This document shows positions 12,384 through 24,089 of a DNA stretch of 64,000 nt, in pieces. The position numbers and the translations under genes were made by a program. A model generated the notes under the pieces. The model was given only the letters and a program-made list of their open reading frames with translations, was not told the origin of the DNA and did not search any database. This DNA comes from Flabesymbios commensalis. Lineage: Eukaryota; Annelida; Polychaeta; Terebellida; Flabelligeridae. How positions within the stretch are numbered: the first letter of the stretch is position 1; each line of letters starts with the position of its first letter. Location of the stretch: positions 54,011,085-54,075,084 of the forward strand of contig OZ024909.1 in NCBI GenBank assembly GCA_964017125.1. The letters are read 5' to 3'.

Positions 12384-14207
12384 CTAAAAGAAACAAAAAG
12401 GGTACATTATATTAATCCAAATCCAAAATAAGATTGTGTTGTATCAGCTGCGTCATGTTTGGAATGTTAAATGTATAGGAAATATTAATCAACAAATGTT
12501 ATATTAGCTTACAAAATTAAAATTGTCGTCAGTGATAAAGATATCCAAATCAATGGGTCTAAATAGAGTGAGATCAATATACGTCTGGGACATAAGGAAA
12601 ATGAAAATACCCCTTAATACTTGATGACATCCTAAAGCATTAGCAAAATATCATATCTACCTTTGGTTTCGAAGACGCTGTTTTTCACACTACCGATGTG
12701 ATTGTGAGTAAGAAGTCTGTTTGCATCAGCAACAAACGCAGCATGTGGATCTCTGTGTACAAGAATAGCTCTGTCAAATGTGCTGGTCTTAGGATGATGT
12801 GTCTTCACTGCTATGACAGTGCCATCTTTTCGTTTTTCTCCTTTAAACGTTTTACTTAATTTTCTGTCGTTATATACAGAGCCAGTCCAGACACCTATAA
12901 CAAGAACACAACATCTATTTATTTGATTTTTTCATTTTTAACATGTATTATTCATTATTAAATTTTCCCAAAATCTAAACAGAAATATGTCATCAAAATT
13001 ACTTTATAGGAATAACCTGTACAAGGCTCCTTAGCGAAAATAACTTATTTTTAAATAAAAATATATGAAAGCTAATCCTCACCCGCCTCCCTGCCTCCCC
13101 GCCTCCCCGCCTACCTACCTACTTACCCACCTACCCAGCATCGAACCAGCATTGGGTCAACACCTTGTGTTTTCTGGGTCGGCTTATGACCAGCGTTATT
13201 GATCCAGTAATTTATATGTTATACCTTTCATACAATATATAAATTACATCATGTCCTGAACTCTTTTTTTTTACATTTTTTGACATTTAATATTTTAATT
13301 ATATCCTGTTCCACAATAGTTTAAAAAATTGTATGAATATTTTTTTCAAGTAAACCAAGTAATCTATATATGATGAAGCGTTGTTATCATTATCTTCGAT
13401 GCAAAATTATTCATTATTTTTAAGCCATCAAAACAAGATATACTTCTAGCAGTTTTGACAAAACATTGTTGATCATTTTCCACGTGTTTTTTCAAATTAT
13501 TTGTATTTTGATGAAAAAGTGTAGGGTAGTAATTTATTTTTTAAGTATAAATTAAATTGCTCTTTCAAGTATGTATGAATATTTTGTTTTGATGTTTATA
13601 TTCCACCGGATCCGGAGCTTCTTTTAGTCTAAGGTACTCTATCACTATAGTCAGTATATTTAAAAATCACCCGCCCACCTACCCACCGAACAAGTAGACC
13701 TACACCAGTTACTGATGTTTGCATAATCGCACGGCAGCACTTACCAGATAATTCCTCCAATATTGTCCTGGTCCATGTGTTGCCTGCACCAGGAAAACTA
13801 GCCAGAGCTGTCACTGGACCAGCTGGATCTAGAAATATCTTCCTCCCTACAGGAACAGTAGCTATTGTTTTTGCTATATTTGCAAGTCTGTTTGTTAGTT
13901 TAGTGGATATGGAGCGCTTTCTGCGTCCTTTGTCTCGTTTTCGTTTGCGTTTGTGTTTCTTTTTCCGTGCTTTAATTTGAAATGGGCAATCGTCTCTGAC
14001 TGGAATGCGCCACATATTATCACCGGAAGCGTGTGATATGCTTGTATTTGTGTAGATCTTTTGAGTTGTCATCATTATACCATTTACCCGATTTACGATA
14101 TGTTGCAGATCGAATGTTTTTCCTTTTTCCAAGTGATACGTTAAAACAAGGCAAACAAAACCAATGACAAAAACAAAGCTATAACACTTGTTGTATGTCT
14201 GCGTCAT
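12010..14207 (-). CDS. WSCD-family sulfotransferase copy B, complete, three exons
   Basis: Exons 14207-13745, 12894-12661 and 12383-12010 join in frame to 356 codons plus TGA. The predicted product is a Golgi-type type II membrane protein: short N-tail, signal anchor (residues about 10-26), strongly basic stem (80-98), PAPS 5'-phosphosulfate loop SFPGAGNTW (137-145), and the 3'-phosphate-type motif RAILVHRDP...ADANR (196-214). A conserved C-terminal domain contains HTLKHSEGQFHR and YQGEKQKW. This matches the short WSCD family members without a WSC domain (as in Drosophila CG9164). Vertebrate WSCD1/2 are reported sialate O-sulfotransferases; the substrate here is inference. All junctions are GT-AG, with phases 1 and 1. 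An in-frame upstream AG acceptor at about 14269 leaves open an N-terminal extension; Met 14207 was chosen because it directly precedes the anchor. Confidence 0.88.
12661..12894 (-). CDS. WSCD copy B exon 2 (3'-phosphate-binding segment)
   Basis: It starts after TTATAG and ends ACCAAAG|GTAGAT. It encodes VWTGSVYND, FKGEK, GTVIAVKTHH, FDRAILVHRDP and ADANR. It is 234 bp, identical in length to exon 2 of copy C, with phase 1 on both sides, so the exon is symmetric. Confidence 0.88.
13085..13190. repeat. Pyrimidine/CCTA tract and MITE remnant in WSCD copy B intron 1
   Basis: CCTCCCCG and CCTA repeats are followed by CCCAGCATCGAACCAGCATTG and GTGTTTTCTGGGT, the half-palindrome of the dispersed CCCAGCAAACAC family. 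Confidence 0.5.
13745..14207 (-). CDS. WSCD copy B exon 1 (anchor, stem, PAPS loop)
   Basis: The exon ends TCTG|GTAAGT, phase 1, after EELS. It carries the signal anchor and SFPGAGNTW. It aligns full length with copy A exon 1 (same 463 bp), with the difference concentrated in the basic stem, as expected for a linker under weak constraint. Confidence 0.88.
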
Positions 14208-14279
14208 GTTGAGAGATGGCTGAACGCCTGTTGAAGCTGCTGCATTGTTTTCCGCTGACACAATATATCTGTGATAAAT

Positions 14280-15512
14280 ATATAAAATAAATAATCTTTA
14301 TTATTGTAATGAAGCAGCAGTTTAAAAAATGAAATTTACATACTTGTATGTAATAATGAATGTTATCAAAATGGGGAGGGGGTATGAATGGTATGGGCGT
14401 ATCTACATTATACCATATATGTTATGCATAATATTTATTGGCTGTGATATTATGTAAGCACTGTACGTTTTCACACACAAAATATAAATGATATTTCAGC
14501 AATATTGTACACACATTGAGTCTGAGACGGCACTATCGAAAATAATGAGCAACACTATGCTATAGCATACAGGTCGTGTTCTGAGATGATCTTAAAAGTT
14601 AAGCTGATAATAAGGTATATCTCATGTTGGTACTTTATTGTATTGGACTTGGTGGAAATTTGTTTGTTGTTTGGCAACTTTGGGCCACCGTACAATAAGA
14701 AATACTAACTATAGTTACGAGTTGAATAAAATACACACAATAATTATTCAACTGTAAACTTGCATAATTAATAAATTATAATAGAAATAGTACAAAAACA
14801 AAAGTAAAATGTCCATTGAAATAACGCAGTGTGTTTATGATCATAGATTGATCAATAAAATATGGATATTAATAATAGCTGGTTAATTTATTTAAGTATC
14901 TAATAAGAATAAGAATAATCGAATTATAAATAAACAAGCTATTAGTGATATATTTGGCATTTAAAGACTCAATGGTGTGAATGGTACGAAGGACATGGAC
15001 TGCGACCTATTTAAAACACTATAATATAATAATCTATACTAATGCACACTCCTTGATGATATAATTTAAAGCGAAAAGCGCAAAATTAAACTGGACTGTA
15101 GCACCCTTACATAATATTCTCTACCGCTTTTTATGAAGGTGTGACGTTTTAACACACCACGTGTTGACGTTTAACACATCGCGTGCTAACGCTGAATTGG
15201 TGGCTGTTCTATGGCGATCACAGGCTTTTTTGTCATTAAAGACCGGATATGATATGTGCTTGTAGGAAAAAAACCTATTATTACAAAATGTGCTCGGGAT
15301 AGGCCTACTATCTGATCATTTGGATATAAAGGCAATGACTGCTGAGGAGAATTGATCCTCCATTGGGCTCGACTAGGCGCTGCTCCTCCATCACAACGCC
15401 CACAGTACCAACAGAAGGATGAGATGATTCAGCGACAAAAAGATCTATTCCAGGCTCGGGCCCTCACTGTTAAAGAATACATCACTGCCATGCGCCGTGT
15501 TACACACACTTA
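14280..15512. other. 5' flank of WSCD copy B, no coding signal
   Basis: 14280-14480 still resembles the matching flank of copy A (AAAAATGNNATTTACATACT and TGGGCGTATNNACA words), then similarity ends. The remainder is AT-rich with no supported gene. This is where the duplicated block seen upstream of copy A would be expected; it is instead found at 25.4 kb, beyond the LINE. Confidence 0.5.
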
Positions 15513-15743
15513 TTAACCTTTTCACTACCATACATGACGGAAATTTCCGTCGTCATTCGTCAATGAACGTAACCATAAAATGACACAAATTTTCGTTAAA
15601 TATATACTACATTTATGTATTTTTCGTCATTTTAAGCTGGAAATTGCGTTAGCAATTCCAGCTTCAAAGGACGAAAAATAGAACTCCTACACCAGTATAT
15701 CTGGATCCTGGTATGCACCCCGGCCTGGAAGTCAAAGGGTTAA
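15513..15743. mobile_element. piggyBac-like MITE with internal hairpin
   Basis: It begins TTAACCTTTTC and ends CAAAGGGTTAA, so inverted ends start at TTAA. Inside is a hairpin, 15619-15680, with arms TTTTCGTCATTTTAAGCTGG and the near-complement CCAGCTTCAAAGGACGAAAA around the AATTGCGTTAGCAATT core. A close relative with the same core is at 34736-34983. Confidence 0.7.
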
Positions 15744-16149
15744 TTGAACATTGACATTGTTATATCCGTATAATGATATTTGATGCTATGATATATCTAA
15801 TTGTATGTTACTTATTATTGTTGAAATGCTGAAAGTTTGAATTCCATTAGTCTAAGTTTCTAAATGTCGCATTGCTGAAATAAAAATGTTGTTATGAATA
15901 ACTTGTCTTGTTATTTTTGTTACGAAAAACATTTAATGCGGTAAATGGCTTTTAGCAGGAAAATGGTTTAATCGGTGACGTCATTAAAACCACCCGATCG
16001 TTTTGTTAATCAAAAGATCTGAAACAATACCCAATAATTAAATACAACCGGGATAAATGGTAATTATTTCTTTTGAAAAAATATCTAAAACAACAACACC
16101 ATGGCTTCCTTTATATCAACTTAAAATACAATTATTATTATTTTTATTA

Positions 16150-17087
16150 TTATTTATTCATTAAAACCCCCACAAGTGAGGGAAACATATTATATTGTAT
16201 ATCAGATGATTGTGAAAATAAAGTGCGTCAGATGTTAACAGATATAGACATTAGTGAATCGGATATAAGAATTGTAAGATGCCATAGAAAGGGTGCCAAA
16301 AAAGAAAACACAGATAGGCCAATAATTGTGCGCTTTCATTGGTTCGGTGATATAAAATTGATAATGTCAAAAAACGCTGACCTCCGAAAAAAGTCGAAGA
16401 ACATGAACAAATTTGTTACTCAAGATTGGCCTGTGGAAATTGAGAAAAGACGACGTATGTTATTACCAGTGCTACATCGTGCAAAAGCCGCCAAGTATAA
16501 TGCTCGCCTGATAATAGACAAGCTGATCGTGAACAATAAGACATATACGCTGAATAATCTACATGAATTACCGGAGGATATTAACCCGAAGAAATTTTCA
16601 ACTGTAGAAAACGATGATATGATGCTGTTCTGGGGAAAGTATGTATCCATATCTACTTTTCACATAGGGCCTACATAACCTTAAGGTGAACCAGGTGCAA
16701 TTCTCTTCAATTGAGCAAGCTCTACAGTATGAAAAGGACATGTTGTTCGAGGACGGAGAATTAGCTGGGAAATTAATCACTGAGAAGGACCCTCTGGTGT
16801 GTAAAATGTTAGGAAAGCAGGTCACCAACTTTGAACAACAAAAGTGGGCAAACTCCTGTTATGACATTGTAAAAGAGCTGCTTGAAGCAAAATTTATTTC
16901 AGACAAGAATTTGAAGAAATATTTACTGGACACTGGGGATAAAATTTTGGCTTGTGGAGGTAAATATGAGAAATACTGGGGAGTCGGCTTATAGATCTAT
17001 GCGCCAGAGTCATTGGACAAAATAAAGTGGGCTGGTAAGAGCAGACTCGGTGAAGCCTTCATGGAGATTCGATCGAAATTCAAGTAA
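16150..17087 (+). pseudogene. LINE ORF1: RRM-like domain plus NADAR (YbiA/DUF1768) domain, frameshifted
   Basis: The first half reads VRCHRKGAKK...RPIIVRFHWFGDIKLIM, then FVTQDWPVEIEKRRRMLLPV and LIIDKLIVNNKTYTL, the layout of L1-type ORF1 RNA-binding domains. The second half reads FSSIEQALQYEKDMLF, KMLGKQVTNFEQQKW, ELLEAKFISDKNLKKYLL, GDKILACGG, YWGVGL and LGEAFMEIRSKF, matching the NADAR pattern (SVEHYxQxxK, KxxG, W, AKFxQNxxL, LLxTGxxxLVE, WGxG, LGxALMxVR). NADAR proteins act on ADP-ribose-linked or ribosyl-amine substrates as N-glycosidases. The preceding words FWGKYVSIS-TFHIGP resemble the FSNFxxxP start of NADAR, so both domains seem to have been one ORF, now separated by a frameshift near 16675 and another stop near 16992. 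No host start codon is claimed. Confidence 0.7.
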
Positions 17088-17755
17088 GATAGTGTGTATG
17101 AACTTTCATAGTCAAGTAGTTTTTTAGCCTAGGATAGGAAGGTTATATGAAAATGAAACAAAAAGTTTTTCTTTTTTTTGTTTGAATTTTTTTAAAATTT
17201 TAATGGCACCACAAGGGTGTTCCTTATATATGTTTCAAATTAGAGTGTGTGTTCATAGTCAATTGGTTTAATTATGATTCAAAAGGATGACAGGTGATTG
17301 AAATGAACCAAATTCTCTCTTTTTGTATGTGTGAATATTTTATTTTCAATAGCACCACAAGAGTGTTCATTATATGTGTCAAACTTGCGTTGTATGTTGA
17401 CATAGATAGTGTGTATGAACTTTCATAGTCAAGTGGTTCAATTATGTTTCATTAGCCTAGAATAGGAAGGTTATTAAAATGAACCAAAAAGTTTTTTCTT
17501 TTTTGGTATGAATATTTGTTTAATTTCATTGGCACCACAAGGGTGTTCCTTACATATGTTTCAAATTAGAGTGTTCAAAACTTTCATCGGTGTGTTCATA
17601 GTCAATCAGTTTAATTATGATTCAAAAGGTTAGGCAGGTGATTGAAATGAACCAAAATAGTTTTATTACTTTTTTGTATGTGAATATATTTTATTTTCTA
17701 TAGCACCACAAGGGTGTTCATTATATGTGTCAAACTTGCGTTGTATGTTGACATG
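17087..17755 (+). repeat. Tandem duplication of about 320-340 bp in LINE inter-ORF spacer
   Basis: ATAGTGTGTATGAACTTTCA occurs at about 17090 and 17406, and each unit contains two GCACCACAAGNGTGTTC words with related flanks, so the unit is itself an internal duplication. The two copies end with TTGCGTTGTATGTTGACAT. It has no coding frame and separates ORF1 from ORF2. Such spacer repeats can act as promoters in some LINEs; that is inference here. Confidence 0.7.
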
Positions 17756-18039
17756 CACTGTATTGAAATGCCATGCTGGCCATGCTGGTATTTCCTTGTA
17801 TTATGGTGTGTACCTTTTATACGTTTGAGGTACACATCATCTCTTTATATACGGCCACTTCTCATTATGCTGACGTGGCTGTACATAAATATTTCAAACT
17901 CTTTGACTTTCTTTTATTTGAAAATAATTAAATAATTGTGTTGGTGCAAGTTATTATTCATGTTTATAATTTAAGGTATTATTTAAGTATTGTTGCATAC
18001 ATTGATAGTACAATTATTCAATTTATAATTGTTGTTAAC

Positions 18040-21000
18040 TATGATGAGTGAATATCTTGAAAATATCGGAGGATTAAATAACAATTCGTTATGTAATATT
18101 TTGAATACGATTGATGAAAATGACATTAATCAGGAGAATGTAAATCACATGACAATGCGTCATTCTCCTTACTTAGATGATGAAGCATTTAAATCTTTTA
18201 TAAAAAATAAACACAATGGTTTTGCTGTAATCAGCACAAATATAGCAAGTATCAGAGCAAAGTACGACGAATTGCAAATATTTACACAATAATTACTTGA
18301 TTATGATTTTAAATTTTATGTTATTTGTATCCAAGAAAGTTGGCTTGGGGAAAACGATGATCCCTTATTTTACATTCTTGATGGCTACATGTGTATTTCC
18401 CATCAGAAAACGAGCAGTTCAAAAGGTGGATTAATGATTTACTTAAAAAATGAATATTCTTATAAGGTTCTAAACCTTCCCGAACATTCAAATATAAGGG
18501 AAAGTCAATTAATAGAAATATCTGGTACATTAGCAAAAAACATTATTTTAGGCAATATATACAGCCCTCCTAGAAACACTGTGAATGATTATAATATATT
18601 TTCCCGAGAGTTCACTGGTGCCTTAGAATATTTAGCAAATTTAGGACCCGAAATTCTTATAGCCGGTGATTATAATATAAATCTTTTGGATGTACACAAT
18701 AGAGATGTAGTTGGAAATTATTTTACATCTGTTACTGCTCAAGGTTTGATACCATTCATTACATTTCCTACTAGATTTTCTGAATTACGTGGCACACTAA
18801 TTGATAATTTTCTATATAAAATATCTGCGCGATCCTCAAACACTACCTCTGGTATAATGATTCGTAAGTTTTCTGACCATCAACCATACTTCACCTGTTT
18901 GGACTTGACATCTCACCATGTGAAACCACCCCGGTTAATTAATATATGTAAACAAAACCAGGAAAATATATTGTCATTTAAGAATGACTTGCTATCAGTT
19001 AATTTGCTAGACAGCCTAGATTTAAATCCTTTTGCTAATCCTAATGATAATTATAACGAATTAGACAAAATTATCCAAACTGTGAAGAATAAACATTTTC
19101 CACGAAAGACAATAAAATATAATTAATATAATCATAAAAAATCAGAATGGATCACAAAAGGTATTATGAAATCAATAAAATTTAGGAACAACTTATATAG
19201 ACAGATTCGATCTACATCACCCTTAGATCCAGTGATAAATACGTATAGAACAAACTTAAGAAACTATAATAAAATACTTAGACAAAGTATAAAAAATGCA
19301 AAAAAGAATTACTATACTAAATGTTTCAGTGATATTAAAAGTGATATGAAAAGTACATGGCAAAATATCGATAGTGTCTTAAATAAAACAAAAGTAAAAA
19401 ACAATTTCCTGATAAGTTTAAGCTAGACGCTCAGCTTCTCACTGATAGATGTGAAATTGCTAATCAATTTTAAACTTTCTTTGTAAATATCGGAACAAAA
19501 CATACTGAAAATATGGTCACTCCCCCAAAAAAATCATATAAAGATTATTTGACATCACCATGTGATACTTCATTTAATTTTACGTTGGTCACTGAAAATG
19601 ACATTACCATTATTATATCAAAACTGAATGCAAAAATGAGTAGTGGAAAAGATGGTATATCGAATATTGTATTGAAAGCTATTATGCCAGTATTTTTGAA
19701 ACCACTAACCCTAATAATAAATCAAATGTTAAATACCGGTATTTTTCCAGATAACTTGAAAATCGAAGGTAGTACCTCTTTATAAAAAAGGAGATGATGG
19801 ACTTTTTACAAATTATAGACCAATTTCTTTGTTACCTTCAGTCTCTAAGATTTTTTAAAGAGTGATTTTTAACCAATTAATACTGTATTTTGATCGTTAT
19901 AAATTGTTATATAAAAGTCAATATGGCTTTCGTAAAAATCACGCTACATAATTCGCTGCTCTAGAATTTAGAGATAAGATTATTCATTCTATGGACAATA
20001 GCCATATCCCTGTGGGCATTTTTATAGATTTGTCAAAGGCCTTTGACACCATAGACCATAATATTTTAGTAGCTAAGTTGGAGTTTTATCGGGTCAAAGG
20101 TCTTTCCAATAAATTATTTAAAAATTATTTGACTAATAGGCAGCAATATGTCTCACTTGAAGACAAAAATTCGAATTTGTTGGAAATAAAAACGGGTGTT
20201 CCACAGGGATCAATACTAGGTACACTAATAAATAGGTATTTCTAATATATGTCAATGATTTGGTGAAATGTAGTGATATATTTTTTTTTATTCTATTCGC
20301 TGATGATACAACATTAATTGTGGATTTGGATGTATATGATCAAACTATAATAAATCGTGAATTAAAAAACTATCATTATGGCTAAAACTAAATAAATTGT
20401 CTATAAATGTGAACAAGTCTAAATGTATAGTATTTCGACAACCACAAAAAACAGTGGAAATTCTAGAATTTAGGGTTGATAACAACAACATAGAAGTTGT
20501 TGACAATTTTTTATTTCTTGGTTTAAATATTAATAAAAACTTAAATTGGAAAAATCATATTGATTGTATTAGTATTAAAATCTCTAGAACAATTGGTATT
20601 ATGAAAAGGTTAAGACATGTCACCCCCTTTGACGTTTTGGTTATGCTTTATAATACTTTAATTTTACCTCACATAAACTACTGCATTTTAGCATGGGGAT
20701 ATCAGTCAGATAAAACTTGCTTCTTCAGAAAAAATGTTTACGAGTAATTACTGGAAGCAAGTTTTTTGCACATAGTGATCCACTGTTCAAAGCTATTGGT
20801 TTTCTTAAAGTAGAAAATTTATTTGTAATTATTAAAATCAAGTTATACTTTAAATATATAAAAGGAATGGTACCTGCTTATTTGCTAAAAATGAATTTGC
20901 TAAAAACTGTGTACAATATAGTATAGCTTCTACCATAAATAATTGCCCATCCGATATTAAATGCAAACTATATACGCACAGCTTGTCAGGACTGATTTGG

Positions 21001-21040
21001 TATTGTAAACGATATTTTATTGACAGTTACGTAATTGAAT
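18040..21040 (+). pseudogene. LINE ORF2: APE endonuclease and reverse transcriptase, broken
   Basis: Endonuclease signs: TNIASIRAKYDEL (18240-18281), VICIQESWLGE, IAGDYNINLLD and FSDHQPYF. Reverse transcriptase signs: LNAKMSSGKDGISN, NYRPISLLPSVSKI, FIDLSKAFDTIDHNILV with the first catalytic Asp, TGVPQGSILG, FADDTTLIVD (about 20298-20327) with the Asp pair, and NVNKSKCIVF. FLGLNINKNLNWKNHI and LILPHINYCILAWG form the thumb region. The end of the ORF, SDIKCKLYTHSL, is near 20955-20990. Multiple frame breaks and stops interrupt it, so no active protein is expected. The domain order identifies a non-LTR element with an APE-type nicking enzyme. Confidence 0.85.
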
Positions 21041-21167
21041 AAAACATACCTAGATGTTATGTATGTTTGAATATCTGATATATCAAGTGTTCGTATATGG
21101 ATATATATGGTTATATGTATGTATTGGCAAGTGCTTGTGTATGTATTTGTATATATGTATGTGTATG

Positions 21168-21175
21168 TGTGTATA

Positions 21176-21222
<47 letters not shown>
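21168..21222. repeat. (TA)n microsatellite at insertion site
   Basis: An alternating TA/TG run immediately precedes the left terminus of the 21226-23755 element. Similar TATG-rich sequence continues after its right terminus, so the element inserted into this tract. Confidence 0.85.
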
Positions 21223-21225
<3 letters not shown>

Positions 21226-23755
21226 GGGCGATTCCCACGAAAGTGATGCATATCGGCAAAAAAACGACTTCGTTTCATAATTTATATCACAGACAAGTGG
21301 AACTTTCACAAAAAATATATGCGAGCTCTTAATATATGATAGTAGCAAAATGCAAAATAAATGGAGTTAATGTTCATTATTGAACACCAGAGTAACCCTA
21401 CGAATGCATATATATAACATGTAAATGCCATTATGTAATTAAAACTCTGGTCGCAAAGAGTACAGCAGTTCAAGTGGTAACAATTATGAGGTAATGTTTA
21501 GAACAGTTTAATAACAGTTGCGAAAATTTGATATTGCACATAATGATTTGCAGTCAACTTTATCTTTGCTGCAATTAATCAATTGTCAGAAATTATACAA
21601 AAATATACATGTCAAACATAATAATTATTTCAATTCAAGGCTTAGAGTGGAAATAGCAGTTGAATATTAAAATGTAAATGAAGCATTTTGTTTAAAATCA
21701 TCACTTTGTATCATTTGTTCATCTAAACGTTTTTCTCATAGATTTTTAAAGTGTATTCGTAGGGTTACAATTTTTTTTTTTTTTTGTAAAATAAGGCTAT
21801 TAATTAACATAATTGTTGTGTTATGAACGATTTGTATCGATAACTAACATTACTTTGACAGCCAAATTGATAAACAACCTAAGAAGGATGAAATAAAGTG
21901 TTTTTAGCAACAAGTTGCACGAAGATCATGAGAATAATTTATTTATTGTTTTTCACTAAGTTAATAGTCAACATAAAAAATACACATACATATACACGTA
22001 TGCATTCACTTGTGAAAAGTATCTGACAGATAGGCCTACAATGAACAGAAAAGGGTAAAACTGGTTGTTCTGCGTCGATTCAAAATGCTTATAACAGCTT
22101 TGTTTGTAGAGTTACACTGTCATTTGTAGGGTTACACTCCATCTAGGTGGCTTATGAAAAAATCATCACAATACTTCAATATTGACGGTTTTTTATGTTA
22201 TATAAACACATGTGTATTTTCCCGTATGATACTGCTCAATATCCGATACATTTACCACGCTATAATTAACTTCACATAGATCATTGAACAAAATATCTAA
22301 TTTGTCAAATAATATTATGTATTTCCAACTGATGAAGTCAGATATTGATTATGATGCTATTGTATCACACACGTTTTAAAATACCACTTGTTTTTGCTTG
22401 CTTGTATATATTGTTTTTGAAAAATATCGTGTCTTTAGAGAAAGGAATTCCATTACCAATTAAATTCATATTGTGTTTTACAATATAGAAGCTATTTGTG
22501 AACTTGATAACCCTACGAATACACACAGTGGTGAACTCTTTCAGATGCTAGATATGCTTAAATTAATATTTCCAATATTTGTAATGCACAAAAGAATACA
22601 AGTTAGATATATTGTTCAATAGGATGTACAACAAAATATATTAACAGTAGATTAGTCTTTGCATGGGTGAGTTAAAATAATTTTCAAACGTTTTAAAAAG
22701 ATGTATTTTATTTTTTGAATATAAATAATTATTAGCTTGTTGAGTTTTACACCTTACACGTGCTCGCTGTGATGTTAGATTTATTCATGGCCTGTTTTGC
22801 AATGAGAACAATATATATTTTTTAATCATTTAACGTTTTTCTCGCAGATAGTAACCCTACAAATACCTAACATTTATCTAACCCTACGAAAGACAATATC
22901 ATCACTCTCTGGTGGCTCTTCTATTGCATAAGAATATTCTAAACTGTATTGTCCACATATTGTCATGTCATGACATGCGAATGCATCATAAATAATCAAT
23001 TAACTCGTGTATACTCCACACCTACACAGTGAAATGTAGCACTGTGATAATTTGTAGGATATATTAAACATTCAAACATTGCTAACTTTTCATTATATCT
23101 ATATTAACCACTAAAATCGGAATGTCATGTACACAGTATCTTGGTTATTCTGTCCGAGAAAGTTGAAAACCCCATTCGTAGGGTTACACATATTAAAAAA
23201 ACCCGTACTGTTCAAAGAAAGAAATTTAAAAAAATGTATATTTCTCTGATATGTTACCTTGCCCATGTTATACATTGGTACCACATGTGTATTCAGAGAA
23301 AAGAGCTCTTGTTAATCTGTAGTACTTATTCGTTTTATAGAACATGAAAGCGCATTTGTATGGCTAAAAAATGCACCTTAAATTATTGCACCTTTTTTTC
23401 TACTAGCAACCTTATTCTGTGGACATGCTCTACAATTAATTCGGTTCAGAAAATAAATAGCAAGAACATTTCATGTCATAGATATAGTGTGTACAATATT
23501 TATATTGTGCAATATTGATTCACTCAGATATCATAACACAATCTGTATTCGTAGGTTTACACGAGTTTTAAATTTAAAAAAAATATGAAATAAAAAAAAG
23601 CAAATTTAAAAAAGCAAAAAACGTTTTGCCTATTGATTAAGTGTATGTGCGGCGCTTCAGAATGCGTATTTTAAAGGGGCTGTTTATTTTAAATATTAAG
23701 AAAATAAACTTTTTCAAAATAAGGTTCAAATGCATCCCTTTCGTGGGAATCGACC
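21226..23755. mobile_element. 2.53-kb non-autonomous DNA element with repeated GTAGGGTTAC motif
   Basis: Left terminus GGGCGATTCCCACGAAAG, right terminus the inverse CTTTCGTGGGAATCGACC, followed inward by GATGCAT on both sides (about 25 bp of inverted repeat). ATAT flanks both ends as a possible target duplication. It carries no transposase. A motif close to TATTCGTAGGGTTACAC occurs about nine times in both orientations: near 21392, 21753, 22101, 22121, 22508, 22851, 22879, 23173 and 23545. Such scattered motifs resemble subterminal transposase-binding sites, but here they are spread over the whole interior. Confidence 0.75.
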
Positions 23756-24089
23756 ATATGTATGTGCATATATATGTATGTATATGTGTATGTATGCATG
23801 TGCGCGGGTGATATTATATTATGAAAAAAATGTTTTATTGTGATGGTTATTTCTTTTTCTAATAAATGCATTTGTTAGAAAAGAAATAATAACAAATACT
23901 GTTTAAACTTAAGGATAGTCATACATAGGTGGCCTTCACGCTAGCGATCAATAGGTCTTAGTGAAGGTCTCCTGTCGTACATATGTTCATATTTGTATGA
24001 TCTTTCTGCTGTTTACTTTCAATATTATGTTTAACATGTATATGTGTATGACAAATAAAAGAGTCTGAGTCTGAGTCTAATGGCGGGGA

